A stretch of 64,000 nt of DNA from CAVOJV01 sp963696325 (GTDB lineage Bacteria; Pseudomonadota; Gammaproteobacteria; Competibacterales; Competibacteraceae). Under the pieces are notes generated by a model. That model was given only the letters and a program-made list of their open reading frames with translations. It ran no database searches and had not been told where the DNA came from. The first letter of the stretch is position 1. Every line of letters begins with the position of its first letter. The translations under genes and the position numbers were made by a program. Of this stretch, positions 17,590 through 25,286 are shown piece after piece. The stretch covers positions 49,194-113,193 of the forward strand of contig CAVOJV010000044.1 in the NCBI GenBank assembly GCA_963696325.1, read 5' to 3'.

Positions 17590-18474
17590 TCAAGTCCGAC
17601 AGACTCCTAGGGTGGCTTGCAGGGCTGCCACCAGCAGCGTCGAGCCGGTTGGTCGTTCCCTGGGGTCACTGGCCAGGGCCTGCCGCAATACCGCCCACGC
17701 TGCCGAAGTAAGGTGGCGGGGGCGCAGTTGTTCGTGGTCGTTGCGGCGCAGGGTTTTCGCCACGATGCCAAACGGAGATTGCCCTACCAGCATTTCGTAA
17801 GCGATGCAGGCCAGCGCGAAGATATCCTCGGCTTGGCTGGCGGCAGGGGTGGTGGAGGCTTCCGGCGGCGCATAATCGGCAGCTCCCTCCAGTTGGTTGC
17901 GCAAATTGGCTGGCGTCAGCCCGAAGTCAAGGAGTTTGAGGGCGCCATCCTCGCTGATCAGGACGGTTTCTGGCCGCAGGTTGCCATGCAACAGGCTCCG
18001 CTCGCGCCAGGCATAATCCAGGGCGTCGGCCAGCGGCTGTAGTAGGTCCAGGGCGGCCGCGCTGTCAAGGGGGCCGTGCCTTAGCAGATACAGGCCCAGA
18101 TCCTGGCCTTCGAGGTATTCCTGCACCACATACGACCAGCCATCTTCACCCCGGGCCCAGTGGTAAACCGTGGCGATATGGGGATGTGTCAGTTCCGCTG
18201 CCTGTGCTACCGCTTGTTGCAGCCAGTCCAGCAGGGCCTGGTCCTTGCCTAGATGGGGAGCGATGACTTTGAGGGTCTTATAGTGGATATCGAAGTCCTG
18301 GTCCTCCAGAGCCAAATCCCGGGCCTTCCACCAACAGGCCAGCGGTCCGCCGGCGATCTCATCATCCAGGTAAAAACGCCGGTCTGCAGGACCGATCTCC
18401 AGCCCTGGCATCAGTTCGAAGAGGGAATTCGGGGCGCGTCGTTCCGCAAAACCTATCGGTCTGAACATAAGCAA
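17590..18474 (-). CDS. Kinase-fold protein with Asn in place of the catalytic Asp (probable pseudokinase)
   Basis: 294 residues with the eukaryotic-type protein kinase fold. The ATP-anchoring lysine is probably K69 (TLKVI). The catalytic loop is LLHGNLRPETVLI, with HGN at 163-165 where active kinases have HRD. LLDFGL keeps the metal-binding DFG at 183-185. The C-lobe has the usual EDIFALACIAYEMLVGQSPF. Losing both the Arg and the catalytic Asp predicts little or no phosphotransfer, so a scaffold or nucleotide-sensing role is more likely. It is the last gene of a minus-strand run with an RR-SpoIIE phosphatase, an RsbW-like kinase and a STAS protein, 25 bases after the STAS stop. It probably feeds into that partner switch. 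No membrane segment is seen. Confidence 0.8.
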   Translation of the reverse strand: MLMFRPIGFAERRAPNSLFELMPGLEIGPADRRFYLDDEIAGGPLACWWKARDLALEDQDFDIHYKTLKVIAPHLGKDQALLDWLQQAVAQAAELTHPHIATVYHWARGEDGWSYVVQEYLEGQDLGLYLLRHGPLDSAAALDLLQPLADALDYAWRERSLLHGNLRPETVLISEDGALKLLDFGLTPANLRNQLEGAADYAPPEASTTPAASQAEDIFALACIAYEMLVGQSPFGIVAKTLRRNDHEQLRPRHLTSAAWAVLRQALASDPRERPTGSTLLVAALQATLGVCRT

Positions 18475-18499
18475 ATATCCTGAGGTAAAACCACGGCAG

Positions 18500-18835
18500 T
18501 CAACTCAAACGGGTGATGGCGACCGCCTCGTCGTCATAAATGGCAAATACTTGCTGCAAACGGGTCAGTTCGATCAGGGAGCGTACTGCCGGTGTCAGGT
18601 TCAACAACGCGACCTTACCTCCTTTCGCCTGGGCGGCCTTGAAGGCGGAGATCAATGCCGACAACCCACTCGAATCCATGAAGCTCACGCCCCCAAGATC
18701 AAGAATGAGTTTCCCGCTGCCCTGTTCGATAGCCGCTTTCAGCGTCTGTCGGACTGCAGGCGTATCCGCCAGGACCAGGCGTCCAGAGAGCTGGATGATG
18801 TCGATGCCAGCTAAGGTGCGATGCGTAAGAATCAT
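18500..18835 (-). CDS. STAS-domain anti-sigma factor antagonist
   Basis: 111 residues forming a single STAS domain. The strand-helix junction LDLGGVSFMDSSGLSALISA carries the conserved DSSG (D54-G57); the second Ser, S56, is the expected phosphorylation site. In such systems the RsbW-type kinase phosphorylates and inactivates this protein, and the SpoIIE-type phosphatase reactivates it. Both genes lie just upstream in the same operon. The output (a sigma factor or other target) is not encoded nearby. Length and motif are normal. Confidence 0.92.
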   Translation of the reverse strand: MILTHRTLAGIDIIQLSGRLVLADTPAVRQTLKAAIEQGSGKLILDLGGVSFMDSSGLSALISAFKAAQAKGGKVALLNLTPAVRSLIELTRLQQVFAIYDDEAVAITRLS

Positions 18836-18892
18836 GGTTCCTTGCTCCGTCGTTTGTGAGGGTCGACCGCTGCGGTTCTTGATGATCGCGGG

Positions 18893-19318
18893 TTACCCAT
18901 CCTGGGTGCGGTTGCTGAGTCTTTTTACGAGCGTCAGGGTATTGGTGCCTGCTGCCGAGCAGTAGTGCAGTGAATCCATGCAGGCTTTCATGATGAACCA
19001 GCCTCGCCCCCCCTCGGCATCAGCGGCTGGCAGGTCCTGGGGAGGCAGGGTGGCAATAGGGTTGCCCTGATCGGAGATATCGATTTGCAGGCGATCTGCC
19101 ACCAACTGCCAGTTGACCGCCAGTTGGTGGCCTGGCTGATTGCAATACGCATGCAAGACCACGTTGTTCAACGCCTCAACCACGCAGAGTTCGATACGGT
19201 CGATGTCCGCTGCCGGCAGGGCTGCGGATTCACATAGCCCGCGGATGGCTGCGCTCATGAGATCGATATTTTCCAAGCAACTTTCCGTGGTGATAGTGAT
19301 GGTCGCCATATCCGCCAT
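18893..19318 (-). CDS. RsbW/SpoIIAB-type anti-sigma regulatory serine kinase
   Basis: 141 residues of GHKL ATPase fold. The N-box is ELCVVEALNNVVLHAY (E48, N51/N52), the G1 box is IDISDQGNPI, and the G2 box GGRGWFIMKACMD is near residues 103-115. It should bind the STAS protein encoded 57 bases downstream and phosphorylate its Ser. The start codon lies exactly at the stop of the response-regulator gene (base 19318 is shared), so the two are likely translated together. The sequence looks complete. Confidence 0.9.
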   Translation of the reverse strand: MADMATITITTESCLENIDLMSAAIRGLCESAALPAADIDRIELCVVEALNNVVLHAYCNQPGHQLAVNWQLVADRLQIDISDQGNPIATLPPQDLPAADAEGGRGWFIMKACMDSLHYCSAAGTNTLTLVKRLSNRTQDG

Positions 19319-20547
19319 TATCCTGTTTGGCTAGGGTTCACGCCGCGTTCCAGTGCCAGCAAACTGATGTCATCATCGTATTGCTCGGCGCCGTCCCGCC
19401 AACCGCTTAGAGCCTCACCCACGGTCTCGATAACCTCCTGGAGGGGACGCGCATTGTGGCGTTCGATGATTTCCCGCAAGCGGGCTTCGGAGAATAACTC
19501 CCCCCGGCTATTTTGGCATTCCGTGATGCCATCGGAATAGATGAACAGCCGGTCGCCCTCCGCAAAGGGAATGCTTAGGGGTTCATAGGTGACATTCGGC
19601 AGCATGCCGACGGGAAATCCGCCGGTTCCCACCCTTTCAGCGCTGAGTTCGGCCCGCCGTATCCACATGGGGCAAGGATGCCCCGCCTGGGTCAAAATAA
19701 TACGGTTGGAAACCGTATCAATCACCCCGTAAATCATAGTGAAGTAGAGCATCGAGTCGGCATCGGCTTCGAAGCGTCGGTTGAGTTCTTGAACGACTGT
19801 CTGGGGAGGGGTGATGGCGTAATGGGGATAGCCCGCAGTGGGCTGCCTTAGCAGGGCGCTGTCATCGTTCTGGGAAAGCACCGTGTTCAGCGTAAAGGAC
19901 AAAAGGGCGGAAGGGATGCCATGGCCAGCTACATCCAGCAGGTAGAATCCCAGGTGGCGGTCGCTGAGGGGAAAATAACTGAACGTGTCGCCGGCTACTA
20001 AATCGCAGGGCCGGAACAACCAGTCCATCGTCACTCCCTGCAAAGTGGCCGGCTTTGGCAACAGCGCCTTTTGCATGGCGGCGGCCGCCTCCAGGTCGTG
20101 GCGAATGGTGTCGTAAGCTTCCTTGAGACTCTGGTTGAGCGCACTGAGCTTGCGATTGCGCTCCTCCAGTTGGCACTGCAAGGTGAGGATGCGTTCGCCG
20201 GCGCGGATGCGCACCCGTAATTCATCCTTATGGACGGGCTTGACCAGAAAGTCGTCGGCGCCGGCTTCCATTCCTTCCACCAGGGACGCCTTATCATCGC
20301 GTCCGGTCAGCAGGATGAAGTAGATGTAATGGGAAAAGTTTGCCGCCCGCACCCGGCGGCATAGCTCCAGGCCGTCCATGAGCGGCATCATCCAGTCGCT
20401 GATCACGAAATGGATTTCATCGCGCTCAAGGATCTGCCAGGCCTCCGTGCCGTTTTCAGTGAGGACTACCTGATGATCCCAACGGCTCAACAAGGTGGCG
20501 ATGATCTTCCGCACCAGCGGGTCATCATCGGCTACCAATAGGCGCAT
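19318..20547 (-). CDS. Response regulator with SpoIIE-type (PP2C) phosphatase output
   Basis: 409 residues. The N-terminal receiver domain (1-120) has the acidic pocket DDD at 7-9, phospho-acceptor D51 in ISDWMMP, and K103 in FLVKP. A coiled-coil linker spans about 118-160 (LEERNRKLSALNQSLKEAYD). The C-terminal SpoIIE/PPM phosphatase has CDLVAGDTFSYF, LLDVAGHGIPSALLSFTLN, and late metal ligands in IYSDGITECQN and QYDDDISLLAL. Phosphorylation of D51 by an unlinked histidine kinase would control dephosphorylation of the STAS protein. It is the first gene of the four-gene switch. Confidence 0.93.
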   Translation of the reverse strand: MRLLVADDDPLVRKIIATLLSRWDHQVVLTENGTEAWQILERDEIHFVISDWMMPLMDGLELCRRVRAANFSHYIYFILLTGRDDKASLVEGMEAGADDFLVKPVHKDELRVRIRAGERILTLQCQLEERNRKLSALNQSLKEAYDTIRHDLEAAAAMQKALLPKPATLQGVTMDWLFRPCDLVAGDTFSYFPLSDRHLGFYLLDVAGHGIPSALLSFTLNTVLSQNDDSALLRQPTAGYPHYAITPPQTVVQELNRRFEADADSMLYFTMIYGVIDTVSNRIILTQAGHPCPMWIRRAELSAERVGTGGFPVGMLPNVTYEPLSIPFAEGDRLFIYSDGITECQNSRGELFSEARLREIIERHNARPLQEVIETVGEALSGWRDGAEQYDDDISLLALERGVNPSQTG

Positions 20548-20609
20548 GGGGAATTCTCCTGGGGTTCAGAGCAAGCGGTCTTGGCGTCGCGGATTGGTTT
20601 TGGAATCAT

Positions 20610-21596
20610 CTATGCGGGAGGTGCTTTTACGAGCGTGGCTTCCCACTGCCAGGCATGCTGGATAATGGCAGCCAGATCCGTGTAACGCGGACGCCAGCCC
20701 AGTTCATTGCGGGCCAGCAGCGAATCCGCCACCAGGCGTGCCGGATCGCCCGTGCGGCGCCCCCCGTACCGTACCGGTATGGGAAGGCCGGTGACCCTTT
20801 GCGCGGCATCCAGCACCTGGCGCACCGAGAAACCATTGCCATTGCCTAAATTGTAAGCCGTACTCTTGGCACCTTGCCATAAACGCTGCAAGGCCAGCAG
20901 GTGGGCATCGCACAGGTCGTTGACATGGATGTAATCGCGGATGCAGGTGCCGTCCGGGGTATCGTAGTCGGTACCGAACACTGTTAGGTGCGGGCGTCGT
21001 CCGGAAGCCGCCTGTAGCACCAGGGGAATCAAATGGGTTTCCGGGTCGTGGCGCTCGCCGATCTCCCCCTCGGGATCGGCGCCAGCGGCATTGAAATAAC
21101 GCAGGCAGATGGATTTCAGCCCATAGGCCTGGTCGTAGTCCGCCGCTATTTGCTCGACCATCCATTTGCCGCGCCCATAGGGATTGATGGGGTTTTTGGG
21201 GTGCGTTTCGTCGATGGGCACGCGCAACGGTTCGCCGAAAATCGCCGCCGTGGACGAGAAAATAAAACAGCGCACTCGATGGGCGCCCATGGCGTCCAGC
21301 AGGTTTAGGGTGTTGGCGACGTTGTTGCGGTAGTATTTGGCCGGTGCGCGCATCGATTCCCCGACCTGAACGCAGGAGGCGAAGTGCATGACGCCGGCAA
21401 AATTTCCCTCTCCGAACAGGCGGTCCAGCAGTGCGGTATCCGCCAGATCGCCTTCCACGAAGCGTCCGCCCCGCACGGCGTCCCGATAACCAGTGGACAA
21501 ATTGTCCAGCACGGTGACCTCAAAGCCCTGCTGGCAGAGAACCTTGACCATATGCGAGCCGATATAACCCGCTCCGCCGATAATGAGTACCCGCAT
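20610..21596 (-). CDS. galE: UDP-glucose 4-epimerase
   Basis: 328 residues of the extended short-chain dehydrogenase family. NAD is bound by GGAGYIG at 7-13. The catalytic set is S114/S115-T116 in FSSTAAIFGEP and Y140-xxx-K144 in NPYGRGKW. The characteristic GalE segments ICLRYFNAAGADPEGEIGE and DGTCIRDYIHVNDLCDAH are present. It interconverts UDP-glucose and UDP-galactose for the Leloir pathway and polysaccharide precursors. It is monocistronic, about 60 bases upstream of the partner-switch operon and on the same strand. Full length and intact. Confidence 0.96.
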   Translation of the reverse strand: MRVLIIGGAGYIGSHMVKVLCQQGFEVTVLDNLSTGYRDAVRGGRFVEGDLADTALLDRLFGEGNFAGVMHFASCVQVGESMRAPAKYYRNNVANTLNLLDAMGAHRVRCFIFSSTAAIFGEPLRVPIDETHPKNPINPYGRGKWMVEQIAADYDQAYGLKSICLRYFNAAGADPEGEIGERHDPETHLIPLVLQAASGRRPHLTVFGTDYDTPDGTCIRDYIHVNDLCDAHLLALQRLWQGAKSTAYNLGNGNGFSVRQVLDAAQRVTGLPIPVRYGGRRTGDPARLVADSLLARNELGWRPRYTDLAAIIQHAWQWEATLVKAPPA

Positions 21597-21982
21597 GTCA
21601 CGTCCATGAATTGATAATTAATATTAACAGTCCGCCGCTGTGAGGCGGAGATTGACGGCTAACAATTCAACCGCGGCGCCCTTATTTTAGCGGGACTAGG
21701 CGATACTTGCTTGGTATTCTCGTAAAAATTGCGCCACGCTTGTAAGGCGGCTCCTGAGTGTGGCAACAAGAACGAGTCTGCCAATATCTATCCGCCGATA
21801 GTCGATATGTGGCTGACTGCGAAGTGAAACCCGCCACCTGGGTCCGTTGTTGGGTGACCCCGCCTGTCTTGCGCGGGGGCCGCGACAAAACCTATGTGTG
21901 CTTGACCACGAGCCATGAACGCAAAACGCGCTGCGGACGAACTATGTCCACGGCGCGGGTAAAGTCGCCCTGCGCTTGTTGG
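21597..21982. other. Spacer of 386 bases, no gene recognised
   Basis: Short frames on both strands show no family features. A small hairpin (ccgc-ctgtga-ggcgg region near 21631-21650) lies just upstream of galE. The rest may be decayed coding sequence, but nothing could be matched. Confidence 0.5.
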
Positions 21983-22834
21983 TCAGGGATGGCTGGGTAG
22001 TGTTACCGTCCTAGAGGCACGCCTGGGTGGGGATGCGCTACCCCCGAATACCTTCATGAGGGTGGCGATAATCGTCAGGGTAACGAGATAAACCAGGAGC
22101 TGCATGCCGGCTGGACGGTCGTTATAACCTACCAACGTATGCAGAATTTGCCCTACCACGCTGCGATCGGATAACAGCGCGGAGGTATCCCAGAGCGGTT
22201 GCTGCAGCGCCGGCAGATACCCCGCTTGTACGAGAAATCCCGCCGCTTGAGCAGCCATCCCGGCCGCCAGCAGGAGAATCATCCAATTCGTCACAGTAAA
22301 TAGGTGACGGCTGGGAATACGCAATATACCCAAGTATAGCGTTAGCCCCAGCGCGGCGCCTGCGCCCAGACCCAATGCCGCGCCCGTCAGCATAGAGACT
22401 GTTTCGCCCCCGCCGGCGGCAATGCCGTACAGGAATAACACGATTTCCGAACCTTCCCGCAATACCGCCAGGCTTACCACTGCCGCCAAGGCAAACAGCG
22501 GCTGTTCCCCGGTCTGGACCTGTCGTCCCACGGTATTCATTTGCTGCGCCAGCTCCCGCCCATGGCGCCCCATCCATACATTATGCCAGCCCAGCATAAG
22601 AATGGCGGCGAACAGTACGCTGGCGTTGAATACTTCCTGTCCCATGCCGGTAGCCGCCGCCGCGATCGTTTGAGCGAACCCGGCGACGATGCAGGCTCCA
22701 AGCAGTCCAGTGGCTATACCGCCGCTTACCCATACGCCACGCCACGCTACGCCGCGGCTCGCGGCGAGTACGATACTGATAATCAGCGCCGCTTCCAGGA
22801 CCTCACGAAACACGATGATTGCTGTGCCTAACAC
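21983..22834 (-). CDS. FTR1-family high-affinity iron permease
   Basis: 283 residues with about seven hydrophobic segments. The two iron-binding REXXE motifs are REVLE at 10-14 in the first helix and REGSE at 126-130 in the fourth helix, both complete. The family imports ferric iron, or ferrous iron oxidised at the membrane. A periplasmic cupredoxin gene lies 20 bases upstream in the same operon, the usual electron or copper partner in EfeUO-like and FtrABC-like systems. No ferroxidase, DyP peroxidase or ferredoxin gene is nearby, so this is a minimal two-gene form. The C-terminal tail is Ser/Pro rich. Confidence 0.93.
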   Translation of the reverse strand: MLGTAIIVFREVLEAALIISIVLAASRGVAWRGVWVSGGIATGLLGACIVAGFAQTIAAAATGMGQEVFNASVLFAAILMLGWHNVWMGRHGRELAQQMNTVGRQVQTGEQPLFALAAVVSLAVLREGSEIVLFLYGIAAGGGETVSMLTGAALGLGAGAALGLTLYLGILRIPSRHLFTVTNWMILLLAAGMAAQAAGFLVQAGYLPALQQPLWDTSALLSDRSVVGQILHTLVGYNDRPAGMQLLVYLVTLTIIATLMKVFGGSASPPRRASRTVTLPSHP

Positions 22835-22854
22835 GATTGGTTCCTCGCGCCGAT

Positions 22855-23199
22855 CTATTTGACGATCAGCCGCCCTTGGGCGGTTTTCTCGTGAAATTCG
22901 CCTACGAATTCATAACTGCCAGGCTTGAGTGGTCCAATCGACAGCGAGATCTGACGCCCGCCGGTGACTACTTTCTCGAGCTTTAGCGGATGGCTTTCGA
23001 ACTCTTCAGGGGTACTGTCCTGATTGTCCACCACCAGCTTGATCTTTTTATCGGCCGGGACTTCCAATTCGCTCGGTTCAAAGTGGTGGTTCTTGATCAC
23101 CAGGGTATAGGTATCCTGTTCCTGCGCCAGGGTGGGAGCGCTACCTAGCAACCAAACCGTTGCCGCGATCAACGGTAATTCCCAAAAAGTGTGTACCAT
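22855..23199 (-). CDS. Periplasmic cupredoxin-domain protein partnered with FTR1
   Basis: 114 residues. Signal peptide 1-25 (hydrophobic LPLIAATVWLLGSAPTLA, cleaved before QEQD). The mature part is one cupredoxin-like domain with IKNHHFEPSELEVPADKKIK and EEFESHPLKLEK, and ends GSYEFVGEFHEKTAQGRLIV. The His, Glu and Met set of a classical type-1 copper site is not clearly complete: there is no C-x-x-x-x-H-x-x-x-x-M. It may bind iron or copper in another way, as do the cupredoxin domains of EfeO-type proteins. It is first in the operon with the FTR1 permease, and an operator-like site lies just upstream. Confidence 0.85.
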   Translation of the reverse strand: MVHTFWELPLIAATVWLLGSAPTLAQEQDTYTLVIKNHHFEPSELEVPADKKIKLVVDNQDSTPEEFESHPLKLEKVVTGGRQISLSIGPLKPGSYEFVGEFHEKTAQGRLIVK

Positions 23200-23213
23200 G
23201 CTTCAATTCTCAA

Positions 23214-23249
23214 GTTAGCAACTGTTCTCAAATGATAACAATTGCTAAC
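23214..23249 (-). promoter_or_regulatory. Fur-box-like, inverted-repeat operator upstream of the iron operon
   Basis: gttagcaa at 23214-23221 and ttgctaac at 23242-23249 form an 8-bp inverted repeat around tcaaatgataacaattgct (23228-23246). That core matches the classical 19-bp Fur box at about 11 positions. It lies 15-50 bases before the cupredoxin ATG, where a repressor could block transcription. Iron regulation is inferred from the position and the AT-rich dyad; the factor is not proven. Confidence 0.5.
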
Positions 23250-23519
23250 TGTCATGTAAAGATCGTCATCGTGATCCGATGACTCGTGGAGTCTGTTTCC
23301 AGCTAAACGACCGGCGATGGCGCCCGCGAGCAGCGACGAGCAGCATTCGCAACACCCCACTTTGATCTTTTTACAAGTAATGTCACAGGTTTTGCCTCGA
23401 TACGAAGGCAGGGTTTGAAGCCAGCAGCGAAGTCAAGGTTAGTGCTGGCATTCCATTCCCTTGCGGGCTGCTTCAAATCTCCGCACTGCCTGGCTAACCG
23501 TCATGTATAGCCTCGCTAA
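23250..23519. other. Spacer, no gene seen
   Basis: This lies between the iron operon promoter and the dead Y1 transposase. No coding frame or RNA structure was recognised. Confidence 0.4.
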
Positions 23520-24080
23520 TAATGATCCGTACATTCAAAACTGCTCTTTTTCGTGGTGGCCTTATCAGGCTTTAATGCTTTTGTCTGGATAAGAATTAGC
23601 GGAACTATAGTGCACACCAAAGTGCCGCCCGATCTCTGCCATCGTCTAGCGAAGGGGTAACTGCTCCAGCGCCAGTCATCGAATGACTTCGCCAGGTTGG
23701 TCCGCAGCGGATTCAAGACCACGTAGCGCGTCGACTCCAGCAGATAGGTTTCCTTTTGCACCAGAATCGCCTTATAGCGTCCCTGAAGCAGATGCCCCGC
23801 CAGGCCGTGGCGACGGTTGAAGCGCTGGGTGTACTAGCCCATTCAGTTGTCGCATCCGTCTGGAGAGATTGCCAGCCACGGTTTCCACCAGCAGGTGATC
23901 GTGGTTAGTCATCTGGCACCAGGCATGGACGACCCAGGTGAACTGATCACAGGCCGTGCCCAATACCTCCAGCCAAGCCAGTCGGTCATCTTCGCTCAGG
24001 AAAATGTCCCCCCCGACGATCACCCCGGAGGTGACGTGGTAAAGGGCACCAGCAAGCTGCAGTCGTAAAGGTCTTGACAT
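23520..24080 (-). pseudogene. Y1/RAYT-type (IS200-like) transposase, frameshifted
   Basis: From ATG 24080 the product reads MSRPLRLQLAGALYHVTSGV, then HAWCQMTNHDHLLVET (the HUH metal motif, here HDH) and NLSRRMRQLNG. A one-base shift near 23835 then moves the frame to YTQRFNRRHGLAGHLLQGRY, KAILVQKETYLLESTRYVVL and NPLRTNL. The order and motifs are those of REP-associated tyrosine transposases. With the frameshift it is probably inactive. REP-like hairpins lie at 7.2-7.5 and 34.8 kb. Confidence 0.85.
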
Positions 24081-24493
24081 GAAAGCCGTGTAGTAGGATA
24101 TGTTGGAACATTAGAATTGACCGCTGCCGCGTTCTGCGTACAACGCGCCGATCTGCTGGTTCTGGCCGGACCAACCATAGCACTGGCAGGGCCGATGAAG
24201 ATCTTTCGCTGGCCGGGAGGCGCGCGGCTCCGCCGGGAAATCGCTGGTTTTTGACAAGGCGCTGCCGACCGTCCTGGATCTTCCCATCGGGTCGGCCAGA
24301 ACGCGGGCAAGGACCAGGCGGAGGGGATAATGCTGTTCGCCCCGGACGGCGGCGAGGCCCCGCGCCGTCCTGGTGGCCTACGACTCCGCCGCCTCAAGCC
24401 GGCAACGGGAAACCAGCACCGTGGAAACCGATCTCTTTGCGCTACCCCCTCCTGCAGTTTGCAGGACTACCTGATACCGGAGGAGTGCTGATC
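24081..24493. other. Upstream region of the SRAP gene, no gene identified
   Basis: GC-rich stretch of 413 bases. Open frames exist on both strands but show no recognisable domain. It could be a degraded gene. The ribosome-binding site ggagga at 24480-24485 belongs to the SRAP gene. Confidence 0.45.
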
Positions 24494-25174
24494 ATGTGTG
24501 GTCGTTTCGCTTTGGCAGTACCCCGCGAACGGGTGCTGGACCTGTTCGGGCTGGAAACCTGCGCCGAGTTTCGGGCCCGCTACAACATCGCCCCGCTGAC
24601 GCCGGTTCTGGTTGTCCGCGCGGACGCGGCGGGAGCGCGGACCGGCGTGCTCCACCGCTGGGGACTGCTGCCGGGCTGGGCGAAGGATCCGACCCTGGCC
24701 GCCAAGCTCATCAATGCCAGGAGCGAAACCGTCGCCGGGAAACCGGCGTTCCGGTCGGCGTTCCGGCGGTGGCGCTGTCTAATCCCGGCCAGCGGGTTCT
24801 ACGAGTGGAAAGCCATCGAGGAACGCGGTCGCCCCATCAAACAGCCGTTCTTCATTTGCCCCGCCGCCGATGACGAGCTGTTCGCCTTCGCGGGACTCAC
24901 CGAGCGCTGGGTCTCGCCGGAAGGCGCCGAAATCCATTCCTGCTGCATCCTCACCACCGCCGCCAACGACCGGATGGCCCCGATCCACGACCGGATGCCG
25001 GTGCTGCTGGCGCCGGCCGACCACGACGCTTGGCTCGACCCGTCGACCACCGACCCGGAGCGTCTGCTGGCGTTCCTCAAACCCGCGCCCAGCGAAGGGA
25101 TGGTCGCCTACCCGGTCAGCCGCGCGGTCAATGCGTCGAAAAACGAATCGCCAGACCTGATCGAACCGGTTTGA
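24494..25174 (+). CDS. SOS response-associated peptidase (SRAP/YedK/HMCES family)
   Basis: 226 residues. The start is fixed by the family, whose second residue Cys must be exposed after Met removal: MCGRFAL. The frame is open further upstream, but ATG 24494 has a good ggagga site. Other family marks are ARYNIAPLTPV, LINARSETV (Glu), IPASGFYEWK and APIHDRMPVLL (the active-site His). The enzyme forms a thiazolidine cross-link with abasic sites in single-stranded DNA and so protects the genome. Normal length (about 220 residues). No obvious LexA box was found. Confidence 0.95.
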   Translation: MCGRFALAVPRERVLDLFGLETCAEFRARYNIAPLTPVLVVRADAAGARTGVLHRWGLLPGWAKDPTLAAKLINARSETVAGKPAFRSAFRRWRCLIPASGFYEWKAIEERGRPIKQPFFICPAADDELFAFAGLTERWVSPEGAEIHSCCILTTAANDRMAPIHDRMPVLLAPADHDAWLDPSTTDPERLLAFLKPAPSEGMVAYPVSRAVNASKNESPDLIEPV

Positions 25175-25286
25175 ACCGCCGGAGACGCCGCCCCAAACCA
25201 CCGCTGGCGGCCGGTGGGCCACCCGCCACCCACGCGACCAGGGGGCTCCGCCCCCTGAACCCCAGTAAATAGAAAAAGCATAAATA

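Noticed and set aside
21682..21983. Short frames between galE and the FTR1 gene
   Set aside because: Odd composition on both strands with no start signal or recognisable motif.
24251..24493. Upstream extension of the SRAP gene
   Set aside because: The family needs Cys directly after the initiator Met, which fixes the start at 24494.
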